Assembly (NCBI GenBank): GCA_002436085.1
Contig: DIXT01000020.1
Coordinates: forward strand, 59,606-123,605
Length of the DNA stretch: 64,000 nucleotides
Direction: 5' to 3'
Source of the DNA: Anaerolineaceae bacterium UBA6073
GTDB lineage: Bacteria > Chloroflexota > Anaerolineae > Anaerolineales > Anaerolineaceae
A program made the translations under genes and the position numbers. Within the stretch, counting starts at the first letter, position 1; each line of letters opens with the position of its first letter. The notes under the pieces are model-generated. The model had not been told where the DNA came from. It searched no databases and saw only the letters and a list, made by a program, of their open reading frames with translations. This document shows, in pieces, positions 44,635 through 53,337 of this stretch.

Positions 44635-46035
44635 ATGCAAATCATTATCGACATTTTTGATTTTATCGCGACGCAGATCCTTTCCGCGTACAGTATCATC
44701 CTGGGTATTGTCGCGCTTGTAGGCCTCCTGCTGCTCAAACGCCCTGCCCATCAGGTTATCAGCGGCGTTATCAAGACCATCGTCGGTGTCATTATTATTG
44801 GCGCGGGCGCTGGTGTGTTGGTCGGCGGTATCGCCCCATTGACGAACATCATTAACCACGTGCTTGGCGTGGAAGGCGTTCTGCCCACAAACGAAGCCGC
44901 GCTGCCATTTGCGCTTGAGCGCTTCGGACAGATCGGCTCCCTGGTAATGGTTGGCGGCTTTATTCTTAACGTCATCCTCGCCAGAGTGACCAAATACAAG
45001 TTTATTTACCTGACCGGCCATATCATGCTCTATGTCTCTCTGTTTGTGGTGATCGTTCTCAATGCCACCATGGGTCTCACCGGCTGGCAGCTGTGGCTGC
45101 TTGGCACCATTGTAATGGGCCTGTACTTCACCCTCATGCCTGCCCTGGTTTACCCCGGCACCAAAGCCATTACTGGCGGCGAAAAATTCTCCGTCGGCCA
45201 CACGGGCGACTTCTCCTACTGGTTCTCCTATGTGACTGGCAAGCTCTTCAAGAAGGGCACAAAATCCGCTGAGGAATTCAACCTGCCCAAGAGCCTGAGC
45301 TTCTTCCGCGATACCACTTCTGGTCTGGCTGTCACCGTACTGCCTCTGTACCTCATCCTGACCCTGGTCTCCTACAAATATGTTGCGGCAGAAGTTGCTG
45401 GTTCTCAGAATCCGATTATCTTCGCGATCATGAGCTCCCTGACCTTCGCTGCCGGTATGACCATCGTTCTGGCTGGTGTCCGCATGATGCTCGGTGAAAT
45501 CATGCCTGCCTTCGCTGGTATTTCCGAGAAACTGGTACCCGGCGCTGTCCCCGCCTTCGACTGCCCGGTTGTCTTCCCCTACGCTCCGACCGCTTTGCTG
45601 TTCGGCTTCCTGGCGATGTTCGCTGGCATGATCCTTGGTACGGGCTTGCAGCTCGGTCTGGGTGCCCTGTACGTTATCCTGCCCGGTGTGGTCCCCGCCT
45701 TCTTTGCCGGGGGCACTTCCGGTATCTTTGGTAACGCCACCGGCGGTTGGAAGGGCGCGATCTTTGGCCCGTTCATCATGGGCGTGGTCATGGCCATCGG
45801 TACCGGCTGGCTGATTCCCCTCACTGGCGACCTCTACAAGACCGGCGCAACCTTTGGCGATCCTTTCTATGCCACAGTCGGCCTGGCTTTCGCAAAATGG
45901 GGCGACTTTGTTGGTAAAGGCGGCGTGCTTGGAATTATCGCCATCGCCGTGGCTGTTGTCCTTGTTATCCTCGTCTTCGCAATGAGTCGCAAATACAAGG
46001 AGATTGAGGAAGAAGTTAAGGAAGTCGCTGAATAA
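44635..46035 (+). CDS. ulaA: PTS IIC, ascorbate-type permease (UlaA/SgaT-like)
   Basis: A 466-residue membrane permease with about 11 hydrophobic helices and short loops. The family plan of the AG-type permeases is clear (LLLLKRPAHQVISGVIKTIV, GAPAFDCPVVFPYAPTALL, GVVPAFFAGGTSGIFGNATG split in shorter blocks). AAAAGGAG precedes the ATG. It moves the sugar while IIB phosphorylates it; the known substrate of this family is L-ascorbate. A 200-bp gap separates it from IIB, so its own regulation is possible. Confidence 0.85.
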   Translation: MQIIIDIFDFIATQILSAYSIILGIVALVGLLLLKRPAHQVISGVIKTIVGVIIIGAGAGVLVGGIAPLTNIINHVLGVEGVLPTNEAALPFALERFGQIGSLVMVGGFILNVILARVTKYKFIYLTGHIMLYVSLFVVIVLNATMGLTGWQLWLLGTIVMGLYFTLMPALVYPGTKAITGGEKFSVGHTGDFSYWFSYVTGKLFKKGTKSAEEFNLPKSLSFFRDTTSGLAVTVLPLYLILTLVSYKYVAAEVAGSQNPIIFAIMSSLTFAAGMTIVLAGVRMMLGEIMPAFAGISEKLVPGAVPAFDCPVVFPYAPTALLFGFLAMFAGMILGTGLQLGLGALYVILPGVVPAFFAGGTSGIFGNATGGWKGAIFGPFIMGVVMAIGTGWLIPLTGDLYKTGATFGDPFYATVGLAFAKWGDFVGKGGVLGIIAIAVAVVLVILVFAMSRKYKEIEEEVKEVAE

Positions 46036-46073
46036 CAGCCGCTTTCTCTCTTCTATTCGCTGACTTTTCTTGT

Positions 46074-46109
46074 CGGGCACTCCAGCGTGAACTTATCTGC
46101 GAGTGCCCG
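46074..46109 (+). terminator. Attenuator-like hairpin between IIC and transketolase
   Basis: Nine GC-rich pairs (CGGGCACTC with GAGTGCCCG) enclose an 18-base loop, 39 bases after the IIC stop. Only AATTAAAT follows, so it would stop or slow some transcripts rather than all. It may set IIC and transketolase levels apart. Confidence 0.5.
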
Positions 46110-46138
46110 AATTAAATATATGCAAAAGAGAGCAGGAT

Positions 46139-48151
46139 ATGGATAATGAAAAACTTCAGAATGAAGCCATAAACACAATCAGGTTCTTATCAGCGGACGC
46201 GGTGCAGAATGCAAACTCCGGGCATGCCGGATTGCCAATGGGTACTGCCGCGATTGCTTACACCCTCTATAAAAAGCATCTCAAGTTTAACCCTCACAAT
46301 CCTGATTGGTCTGACCGGGACCGTTTTGTGCTTTCTGGTGGGCACGGCTCCATGCTGCTTTACAGCCTTTTGTACCTGACTGGTTACGATCTCTCGTTGG
46401 AGGAGCTGAAAAATTTCCGACGCTGGGGCAGCCGTACCCCGGGTCATCCTGAATATGGGGTCACCCCTGGCGTTGAAATCACCACCGGACCTCTGGGTCA
46501 GGGTTTGGCAACTGCTGTTGGCATGGCTATGGCTGAAGCGCACCTGGCTGCTGTCTACAACCGCCCAGGTCATGAAATTATCAATCACTACACGTATGTC
46601 CTGGCTTCGGATGGCGACCTGATGGAAGGCGTGACCTCTGAAGCGTGCTCTCTGGCTGGTCACCTGCGTCTTGGGAAGCTGATTGTCTTCTATGATGACA
46701 ACCGCATCACCATTGACGGGGCTACAGATATTTCTTTTACTGAAGACCGCGCAAAACGCTACGAGGCCTATCACTGGCAGGTTCTGCATGTGCAGGACGG
46801 AAACAACGTAGAAGAACTGGACGCCGCCATTGAGGCTGCCAAAGCCGATCTTAGACCGTCCATCATCCTCTGCCGCACGCACATCGGCTACGGTTACCCT
46901 ACCTGGCAGGATAATTCCGCCGCCCACAGCGGCATTCCCAGCAAAGAAGAGTTGGAAGGCGCCAAGAAGAATCTCGGCTATCCAACCGAGCCTCTCTTCT
47001 ATGTTTCAGAAGAAGTTCTGGCGCATTATCGCGAAGCCGTACCCGCTGGCGAAAAACTGGAAGCGGATTGGAACGCTAAATTTGCTGCTTATGAGCAAGC
47101 CTTCCCTGAGCTTGCTGCTGAACTGAAGCGGATTCTTGCCGGAGAGCTGCCGGCTGGATGGGAAGAAAAACTGCCTGTCTTCAAGCCCGATACCAAGGGC
47201 ATCCCCACCCGCAGCGCTTCCAACAAGGTTATCAATGCGCTCTCTGGCGTAATTCCTGAAATGATGGGCGGTTCGGCGGACCTCACGACCTCCAACTCAA
47301 CCCTCATCGAGAACACCAAAGGCTTTCAGGCGGACCAGTACGACGGCCGCTATATCTATTTTGGCGTGCGAGAACACGCCATGGGCGCTATCATGAACGG
47401 CCTGGCCGTGCACAAGGGCGTGATTCCATTTGCCGCCACCTTCCTGGTCTTCTCTGACTACCTGCGCCCAGCTTTGCGGCTGTCTGCCTTATCAAATTTG
47501 CCCAGCATCTGGCTGTTCTCGCACGACTCCTTCAACCTCGGTGAGGACGGCCCAACCCATCAGCCGGTTGAGCATCTCACCTCTCTGCGACTGATCCCGA
47601 ACGTGGTGACTATACGCCCGGCAGACGCCAACGAGACGAGTGAAGCCTGGCGAACAGCTCTCAAACGCCGCTACGCGCCCACTGTGATTGCGCTTTCCCG
47701 CCAACCGTTACCGGTGTTTGACCGCGAAAAGTACAATCCCGCCAGCGGCGCGCAAAAAGGCGCTTACATCCTGGGGGACCTGGGCGAAGGCAAACCGCGC
47801 CTCATTCTGATCTCCTCCGGCTCCGAAGTTGAGCTGATTGTTCGGGCTGGCGAGCAGCTTGCGTCTGAAGGTATCCCGGTCCGCCTGGTTTCCTTCCCGA
47901 GCTGGGAGCTGTTTAAAGCACAGGACCAGGCGTACCGCGACAGCGTGCTCCTTCCTGAGGTCAAAGCCAGATTAATGGTCGAGGCAGGCACCAGCATCGG
48001 CTTCGAGAAATGGGTTGGTCCTGAGGGCGATTACATTGCCATGGACCGCTTTGGTGCTTCCGCACCGAACGCTGTGCTGTTTGAAAAATTCGGTTTCAAC
48101 CTCGAGAATGTTCTCTCAAAGAGCCGGGCGCTGCTCGCGAAATTGGGTTAA
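46139..48151 (+). CDS. tkt: Transketolase
   Basis: A 670-residue thiamine-diphosphate enzyme of the pentose phosphate pathway. The start is ATG at 46139; a 12-codon upstream extension is rejected. The His-containing [19 protein letters not shown], the ThDP motif [16 protein letters not shown], and the C-terminal [17 protein letters not shown] are all present. It moves two-carbon units between sugar phosphates. Being next to an ascorbate-type PTS fits, because ascorbate breakdown yields xylulose 5-phosphate, but none of the ula degradation enzymes are in the window. Confidence 0.95.
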   Translation: MDNEKLQNEAINTIRFLSADAVQNANSGHAGLPMGTAAIAYTLYKKHLKFNPHNPDWSDRDRFVLSGGHGSMLLYSLLYLTGYDLSLEELKNFRRWGSRTPGHPEYGVTPGVEITTGPLGQGLATAVGMAMAEAHLAAVYNRPGHEIINHYTYVLASDGDLMEGVTSEACSLAGHLRLGKLIVFYDDNRITIDGATDISFTEDRAKRYEAYHWQVLHVQDGNNVEELDAAIEAAKADLRPSIILCRTHIGYGYPTWQDNSAAHSGIPSKEELEGAKKNLGYPTEPLFYVSEEVLAHYREAVPAGEKLEADWNAKFAAYEQAFPELAAELKRILAGELPAGWEEKLPVFKPDTKGIPTRSASNKVINALSGVIPEMMGGSADLTTSNSTLIENTKGFQADQYDGRYIYFGVREHAMGAIMNGLAVHKGVIPFAATFLVFSDYLRPALRLSALSNLPSIWLFSHDSFNLGEDGPTHQPVEHLTSLRLIPNVVTIRPADANETSEAWRTALKRRYAPTVIALSRQPLPVFDREKYNPASGAQKGAYILGDLGEGKPRLILISSGSEVELIVRAGEQLASEGIPVRLVSFPSWELFKAQDQAYRDSVLLPEVKARLMVEAGTSIGFEKWVGPEGDYIAMDRFGASAPNAVLFEKFGFNLENVLSKSRALLAKLG

Positions 48152-48158
48152 TTGAGAC

Positions 48159-48197
48159 GAGGACCGATTTTAGCTTTGGAGCTGTAAGCCGGTCCTC
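48159..48197 (+). terminator. Hairpin after transketolase
   Basis: GAGGACCG pairs with CGGTCCTC around a 23-base loop that has an inner AGCT-AGCT hairpin. The tail CTTTTCAG is weakly T-rich. Likely partial termination between transketolase and the small zinc protein. Confidence 0.6.
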
Positions 48198-48227
48198 CTT
48201 TTCAGATGAAAGGAAAGGACACTAAAA

Positions 48228-48431
48228 ATGCCAGACAAGAAAGATTTGCCGCGTACTTCAGCTCCTCAAAAAGGAGAAATCCAAGCCATCGTTTTTGGCG
48301 AAAAAGTCATCACAGTAAAGGACAAGTGCTCCTGCGGCGGCGCTGTTCACGTCACGCCTGACCCAAGCACGGGCGGCAAAGTGGCCACATGCGTCAAATG
48401 CGGCGCGGAATTGAAGTGGGGAGGCAAGTAG
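48228..48431 (+). CDS. Small zinc-ribbon-like protein
   Basis: A 67-residue protein with two metal-binding knuckles: CSCGG and CVKCG in KDKCSCGGAVHV...ATCVKCGAELKWGG. AAGGAAAGGA precedes the ATG. Its stop is two bases before the HPr start, so it is surely on the same transcript. The role in the PTS row is unknown; small zinc-ribbon proteins of this size often bind nucleic acid. Confidence 0.7.
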   Translation: MPDKKDLPRTSAPQKGEIQAIVFGEKVITVKDKCSCGGAVHVTPDPSTGGKVATCVKCGAELKWGGK

Positions 48432-48433
48432 GG

Positions 48434-48703
48434 ATGGAAAAAGGCAAAGTTAAAGTTGTCAACGAAGTAGGTCTGCACGCCCGACCCGCAGCGTTATTTG
48501 TCGCCAAAGCTGCCAGTTTCAAATCCGACATCCGCATCCACAACGCCACCAAAGACGGAAAATGGGTTAGCGCCAAGAGTATTCTGGGCGTTCTGACCTT
48601 GGGCGTGGAAAAAGACCACGAAATTGAGATCACCGCTGAAGGCGCAGACGAAGCGGAAGCTGTAAAGCAAATAATCGCGCTCATCGAGAACGACTTCGCG
48701 TAA
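48434..48703 (+). CDS. ptsH: HPr phosphocarrier protein
   Basis: An 89-residue phosphocarrier that takes phosphate from enzyme I. The phosphorylated His is in NEVGLHARPAALF (His15 position), and the regulatory serine region is VSAKSILGVLTLGV (Ser46 position), the form expected where HPr kinase exists. The start ATG at 48434 follows the preceding stop by two bases. Next to ptsI and a sugar-specific IIA-IIB-IIC set, it completes the PTS. Confidence 0.95.
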   Translation: MEKGKVKVVNEVGLHARPAALFVAKAASFKSDIRIHNATKDGKWVSAKSILGVLTLGVEKDHEIEITAEGADEAEAVKQIIALIENDFA

Positions 48704-48754
48704 AATTAACTCCCAAAAGTTTGGAAGTCAGGCCTTAAGTTAAGGGAGAGCACT

Positions 48755-50467
48755 ATGATCATTTTGAAAGGCATTCCGGCTTCCGGGGGGATTGCGACCG
48801 GTCCTGCGTATGTATTCCGCCACGCGGAGCTTGGTATTAAGCGGGAAACGATTTCTGACCCAGCCGCTGAAATCTCCCGCTTGGATTCTGCCCGCGATAT
48901 TGCGCGGCAGCAGCTGCAAACACTCAGGGAGAAAACCGAATTAGAAGCCAGCGCTGACGAAGCGGCGATTTTTGACGCGCATGCTATGTTCCTTGATGAT
49001 CCATCGCTCTTGGAATTGGTAGCGGATGCCGTAAACAACCGGAAACTGAATGTCGAAGCTGCCTGGTCGGACGGCATCGAGAACTTTGCCCAGCAAATGG
49101 AAATGATGGGCGACGAATACCTGAGCGCCCGCGCCGCGGATATTCGCGACGTTGGAAAACGAGTTATCCGCATCCTTAGCGGGCAGGGCGATACGGACCT
49201 TTCAGAATTGTCCGCCCCTTCGATAATTCTTGCCCAGGATCTGACCCCTTCAGACACCGCGCGCCTGGATAAGAATTTCGTGCTTGGCTTCGCGACGGCT
49301 GAAGGCGGACCGACTTCCCACACTGCTATTCTCGCAAAAGCTCTCGGCTTGCCAGCGGTCGTTGGCTGCGGTCCTGCGCTGCTTGAGATTTGCGGCGGAA
49401 CTGAGATGCTCATTCACGGCGGCAAAGGCGAACTGATTGCCAGCCCGGACGAGGAAACCAAAAAGCGCTATGTACAACTCACCGGCGAAGCGTCGCGCAT
49501 GGCCGAGCTTGAGTTGAAATCCGCCGGCGATCACGCGGTCACCAAAGACGGACGTCAGGTGGAGATTGTGGCGAATGTAGGCAGCCCCAGCGATGCCGTG
49601 TCAGCCTTGAAATTTGGCGCGGAAGGCATCGGCTTACTGCGAACTGAGTTCCTTTACCTGGAACGCACCACCGCCCCTACCGAAGAAGAGCAGCTCGCAG
49701 CGTACAAAGCCGTCCTGGATGTGATGGAAAAGCGCCCGGTGGTTGTGCGCACGCTGGATGTCGGCGGCGATAAACAGCTTGATTATTTGGACCTCGGCAA
49801 AGAAGCCAATCCATTCCTGGGATGGCGCGCCATCCGGATGTGTCTTGACAAACCTGATTTCTTCAAAATTCAATTGCGGGCGCTGTTGCGCGCCAGCCCT
49901 GGACATGACCTGCGCATCATGTTCCCGATGATTGCGACGCTGGAAGAAGTACGGCGTTCCAAAGCCCTGCTGGCTGAAGCGCGCCAGGAAGTGATCGCGG
50001 CTGGTTTTCCGGTTGCCGAAAACATCCAGGTCGGCATCATGGTGGAAATCCCGGCTGCCGCACAGATGGCAGACCTGTTTGCCAAAGAAGTGGACTTTTT
50101 CAGCATCGGTACCAACGACCTTACCCAATACACCATGGCCGCTGAGCGCACCAGTGAAAAGATGGCATATCTGGCGGATCCCTGTCATCCGGCAGTCGTC
50201 CGCCAGATTAAGCGGGTCATCGAAGAAGGTCACAAAGCAGGTATCTGGATTGGCGTGTGCGGTGAAATGGCTGGTGATCCGGAAGCCGCCCCGATCTTGC
50301 TCGGCTTGGGGCTGGATGAATTCAGTATGGCCGCACCCAGCATACCCCATCTGAAAGCTATTCTGCGCGAATGGTCGTATGCCAATGCCAAGAAACTTGC
50401 TGAAGCGGTGATCAATCTGGAGAACGGCGCGGCAGTGCGCGAACACGTGCGGAACTTCAGGCTTTAA
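48755..50467 (+). CDS. ptsI: PTS enzyme I
   Basis: A 570-residue phosphotransferase that moves phosphate from PEP to HPr. The phospho-histidine motif is AEGGPTSHTAILAKALG, the PEP-binding domain shows GIGLLRTEFLYL and the C-terminal FFSIGTNDLTQYTMA with GVCGEMAGDP. GGGAG precedes the ATG. It closes the PTS cluster; no crr-type glucose IIA is present. Confidence 0.95.
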   Translation: MIILKGIPASGGIATGPAYVFRHAELGIKRETISDPAAEISRLDSARDIARQQLQTLREKTELEASADEAAIFDAHAMFLDDPSLLELVADAVNNRKLNVEAAWSDGIENFAQQMEMMGDEYLSARAADIRDVGKRVIRILSGQGDTDLSELSAPSIILAQDLTPSDTARLDKNFVLGFATAEGGPTSHTAILAKALGLPAVVGCGPALLEICGGTEMLIHGGKGELIASPDEETKKRYVQLTGEASRMAELELKSAGDHAVTKDGRQVEIVANVGSPSDAVSALKFGAEGIGLLRTEFLYLERTTAPTEEEQLAAYKAVLDVMEKRPVVVRTLDVGGDKQLDYLDLGKEANPFLGWRAIRMCLDKPDFFKIQLRALLRASPGHDLRIMFPMIATLEEVRRSKALLAEARQEVIAAGFPVAENIQVGIMVEIPAAAQMADLFAKEVDFFSIGTNDLTQYTMAAERTSEKMAYLADPCHPAVVRQIKRVIEEGHKAGIWIGVCGEMAGDPEAAPILLGLGLDEFSMAAPSIPHLKAILREWSYANAKKLAEAVINLENGAAVREHVRNFRL

Positions 50468-50482
50468 GGACTACTGAATAAA

Positions 50483-50737
50483 ATGAAAAAAAGAAATAGA
50501 TCTGAAAAGCTTAATCCCTATGAGGAAGTTCTATGTGATGAATGCGGGAAGATAGTTAATAGAGAGTCTCTTACGGATGTAGGTACCCGTAAATTATGTG
50601 AAGACTGTTTTAATGAGGTACCATTTCAATGTTGTTTGTGTCATAGAATGCTTACTCGGAACCAAACCTCATTTTGGGCAGTAAAAAATGGAATGTGTTG
50701 CGATGAGTGCTATGAAATAAACCCTTCAAAAACGTGA
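50483..50737 (+). CDS. Small Cys-rich zinc-finger protein 1
   Basis: An 84-residue protein with CxxC knuckles (VLCDECGKIV, LCEDCFNEV, FQCCLCHRML, MCCDECYEI). This is the LIM/rubredoxin-like double-zinc plan. It is visibly AT-rich beside the GC-rich PTS genes, which suggests a different origin. It starts 15 bases after ptsI (AAGGA) and is followed after four bases by a shorter relative. Function unknown. Confidence 0.65.
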   Translation: MKKRNRSEKLNPYEEVLCDECGKIVNRESLTDVGTRKLCEDCFNEVPFQCCLCHRMLTRNQTSFWAVKNGMCCDECYEINPSKT

Positions 50738-50741
50738 AAAA

Positions 50742-50924
50742 ATGAGTGGATATGAAAAAGCTTGGGTTTCTTTTGAGGAATATAAATGCGCAGAATGCGA
50801 TAGAATAGTTAGAGTAGAAAATCTTAAGACTTACGATGGTCGTAAAGTATGTGAAGATTGTTATCATGAGCTATCAGCTTTGGACTGGATGAATGATATT
50901 CTTCATGGCTCACATAGGAGATAA
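50742..50924 (+). CDS. Small Cys-rich zinc-finger protein 2
   Basis: A 60-residue relative of the preceding gene: YKCAECDRIVRVENLKTYDG and KVCEDCYHEL repeat the first two CxxC knuckles in the same order and spacing. It begins four bases after the first. The pair looks like a duplication within an AT-rich island, with a complex intergenic structure behind it. Confidence 0.6.
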   Translation: MSGYEKAWVSFEEYKCAECDRIVRVENLKTYDGRKVCEDCYHELSALDWMNDILHGSHRR

Positions 50925-50937
50925 TAAACCGGTGGCT

Positions 50938-50987
50938 TTGCATTTGCTATCTCCGCAGCAAGCTGACGGAGTATTACGCAAATGCAA
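50938..50987. repeat. Nested two-arm hairpin
   Basis: TTGCATTTGC (50938-50947) pairs with GCAAATGCAA (50978-50987), and inside it CTCCG (50951-50955) pairs with CGGAG (50967-50971). Further on lie imperfect hairpins including GCGTAGC-AA-GCTACGC. The 290-bp gap holds no gene I can support. The pattern suggests a structured RNA or a degenerate repeat element. Confidence 0.55.
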
Positions 50988-51151
50988 GAGCGTCAGCCGC
51001 CTCAAAGCATCGAACCGGCGTAGCAAGCTACGCGGTATTCAGCTTCGCTAATAAGATAAATGAGGCAAGCACTAGCAAAATTGTCCCGTTTCTGTTCTGA
51101 TTTGCGCTAAATTTCATATATATCCTGCTTTGCTTTCTGATGGACACAAGA

Positions 51152-51178
51152 ACAGGCTCCGTGATAAACGGAGCCTGT
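51152..51178. terminator. Terminator between convergent genes
   Basis: An 11-pair stem (ACAGGCTCCGT with ACGGAGCCTGT) and five-base loop lies between the zinc-finger genes (plus) and the acetyltransferase-like gene (minus). T tails are weak on both sides. Confidence 0.65.
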
Positions 51179-51213
51179 CATAAGCGGCTTCCAATGGTTC
51201 GCAGCCGGTCCGG

Positions 51214-52341
51214 CTATGCGATTGTTTTTTGATACACACGGTGGTTCTTGTAAAAGACGCAGCCGAGATTCAGAAGGTCTTTCCGCATCTGCACAGCAGT
51301 CTCAGCAACCTGTGTCAATTCTCCGTGCTGGTAGCGTTTGTTCTGATGTACAGAATCGATCAGGATTTCATAAATCAGCGCGTTTCCGCCAAAACCCTGG
51401 GCTTCAGGCAGAATGCCAATACCGTTGAAGTCAATCCAGTCGGTTTTCTTGATCTCGGCAAGAAGGCGGATTATTTCAATCGGTCCAAGCTTCCCCTTGT
51501 TTTTCTGGAAGGCTCGCGAAACATCCGGGAAGGGCAGCACAAAGCCTACCACCTTATCATCCTTGACGATCATCTTCAGCATCTCTGGGATTACCAGGAT
51601 TAACGCGTTCGAGACCACAAAGTCAATCTCTCGTTTGGTCAGGGGATAATACTCCCAGTTCTGCACAAACGAACCGTTATAAGCGGAACGCAGCTGCGGT
51701 ATCCACTGCTTGAGTTCGGCCTTATTCTTAAAGGTTTTGATGACCAAAGACCCGCGCTTCTTCGCGATCGCAGCTGCTTTAGCGACCTTCTCAGGCACTT
51801 CAATCTTCTGGGGGTCCACGTAGCTTGAGACAAAATCCACGGCCTTGGTGAAGCCGTAGTTTTCTACCAGCGTCTGGTAGTACGGGTAGTTGTAGTTCAT
51901 CATGTTCATCATCTGGCGGTGTTCATGGCCCTCGATCTGAATACCGTAACCGTCCAGCGGGCCGAAACCTTTGGGTCCGACCAGTTTGGTCATTCCCCGC
52001 TCGCGCGCCCATTCCGCCACACGGTCCAGCAGCGCGTTGGCCACTTCCTGGCTGTCGATAAGGTCGAAAAGGTAGAATTCCGCGTCAGTGCTGTGGTGAT
52101 AGGCGTTAAACGGTTTATTGATTAGTGCGGCAACGCGCCCGACGACTTTATCGCCATCCAGAGCGAGAAAGAAATCCGCTACCGAATGATCGTAGAACGG
52201 ATGCTTTTTGGGGTTCATCATTGCGTAGATGTCGCTTTTTATCGGAGGAACAAATTGAGGGCAATCTTTGTAAAGTTCGTACTGAAATTCAACGAATTGA
52301 CGCTGCAGCGCTTTGGTATTCACAGGGATTATGGTTATCAT
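51214..52341 (-). CDS. GNAT-fold acyltransferase-like protein
   Basis: A 375-residue protein from ATG at 52341, where AAAAGGA stands nine bases upstream and TATAAT lies 44 to 39 bases upstream, so it has its own start. The N-terminal MITIIPVNTKALQRQFVEFQ and a GNAT-like core (FFLALDGDKVVGRVAALIN, GPKGFGPLDGYG, WIDFNGIGILPEAQGFGGNA) suggest a large two-domain acetyltransferase of unknown substrate. The reading frame continues upstream without a stop into an A24 peptidase-like segment, so the database may show one 535-residue product. Confidence 0.75.
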   Translation of the reverse strand: MITIIPVNTKALQRQFVEFQYELYKDCPQFVPPIKSDIYAMMNPKKHPFYDHSVADFFLALDGDKVVGRVAALINKPFNAYHHSTDAEFYLFDLIDSQEVANALLDRVAEWARERGMTKLVGPKGFGPLDGYGIQIEGHEHRQMMNMMNYNYPYYQTLVENYGFTKAVDFVSSYVDPQKIEVPEKVAKAAAIAKKRGSLVIKTFKNKAELKQWIPQLRSAYNGSFVQNWEYYPLTKREIDFVVSNALILVIPEMLKMIVKDDKVVGFVLPFPDVSRAFQKNKGKLGPIEIIRLLAEIKKTDWIDFNGIGILPEAQGFGGNALIYEILIDSVHQNKRYQHGELTQVAETAVQMRKDLLNLGCVFYKNHRVYQKTIA

Positions 52342-52821
52342 AAAGTCGTTTCCTTTTGCATAGTGCGAAATAAGTACTAAATTATATACCCAAACCATAC
52401 GATACAGGCAGACAACAAACAACAAGGTTCCACAGAACATCGATGCGACAAAAGGAATCTCTCTCTTCTTTTGTGGGCTTGCAATTACGCCCTGGATTCC
52501 CCCGGAAACTACAATGGGGATCAGAACAATTGGATTCCCTATAACGAGCGTCGCAGCGATCAACAATTTCACATCTGCGCCGCCCAGGATACCAAATTCC
52601 CACAATACCCAGAATCCGAGAATGAGGGCACAAATCAAGGCTGCTGAAGGTTGGAAAATTGCAGAAAACGCGGCTAAGATCAAAGCGAAGGCCAGACGTT
52701 TCTCTCTTGGGTCAAAATCTGCGACATGGGTCAAAGCGATGGTCAGTAACACGGGAACCCACAATCCTATGAACAACGCATATACGCCGGCACCAACCAG
52801 TACTCCGACGGTTAATGGCAT
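52342..52821 (-). CDS. A24 prepilin peptidase-like protein, reads into next gene
   Basis: About 160 residues with five or six membrane helices. ADFDPREKRL could supply the first aspartate and GILGGADVKLLIAATLV the GxGD-like second motif of type IV prepilin/CpaA peptidases. The frame has no stop before the acetyltransferase-like gene: the two are in frame. A short A24 (TadV-like) protein would normally stop near here, so this may be a truncated gene that has lost its stop, or a real fusion. No pilin genes are nearby. No clear ribosome site. Confidence 0.55.
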
Positions 52822-52936
52822 CGATCATGCAGATCGTAAATCATGCAAGCAAAAAACAAGGCTAATAAGGCAATGCTGGCGATCAGAGGGCTTCTCCTTC
52901 CCATTCTGTTATGAACGGTGCGTTTAGAAAAATAAA

Positions 52937-52968
52937 GCCGGACAGAATCCCAGAAGGTTCTATCCGGC
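52937..52968 (-). terminator. Minus-strand terminator before the A24-like gene
   Basis: GCCGGA...AGAATC and GGTTCT...TCCGGC give 12 pairs of 13 (one G-T, one mismatch). On the minus strand TTTATTTTTC follows. Confidence 0.65.
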
Positions 52969-53044
52969 CAACGATTAATTAATGATTGTCTATCTCTAAT
53001 TATAGTGATGGAATGTCGTTATCCAAGGTGGGCATAGAAAAATC

Positions 53045-53299
53045 GTATCCGTTCTCAGTTGTTCAATTCGGCGATGCCTTCAAAAACTAAGATTCTTACA
53101 GGATTTATTAAGAAAATTTTGTCTGACTTCATCTTTCTTGATGGCTTTCATGGTGTTCAATTGGGGAGGCGAAAGTGCAAGTTGGTGCATTAAAAATACC
53201 AGATATTGAGTGTTATTAAGGCAGAAATTTTCTCAAAAAGCCTTTTTTGTCGAAAAACCACTAAAAACAGGGGCTCTTAGTGACCAATTGATCGAATAC
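53045..53299. mobile_element. Left flanking inverted-repeat element (MITE-like)
   Basis: Begins with GTATCCGTTC (53045-53054) and ends with GATCGAATAC (53290-53299), eight of ten complementary to it. Its last 42 bases (53261-53302) match 54639-54680 at 32 of 42 by hand count. No transposase inside. It ends 38 bases after the TIR-like gene's stop. Non-autonomous element is inference. Confidence 0.5.
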
Positions 53300-53337
53300 G
53301 AAGTGTTGAAGTTTTCTCCGTTCTAACATCTAAAAAG

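Larger units (their letters stand above)
52822..53337. other. 516-bp intergenic region
   Basis: Between the A24-like gene and the TIR-like gene (both minus). It contains a strong hairpin at 52937-52968 with a T-rich tail on the minus strand and the left inverted-repeat element (53045-53299). No gene is supported. Confidence 0.6.

Noticed and set aside
44611..46080. 489-codon minus-strand frame
   Set aside because: It lies fully opposite the well-supported PTS IIC gene and has the His/Gln/Asp-rich composition of an antisense shadow.
50938..51060. Integron attC site
   Set aside because: No RYYYAAC/GTTRRRY boxes and no integrase; the symmetry is a nested hairpin of another kind.
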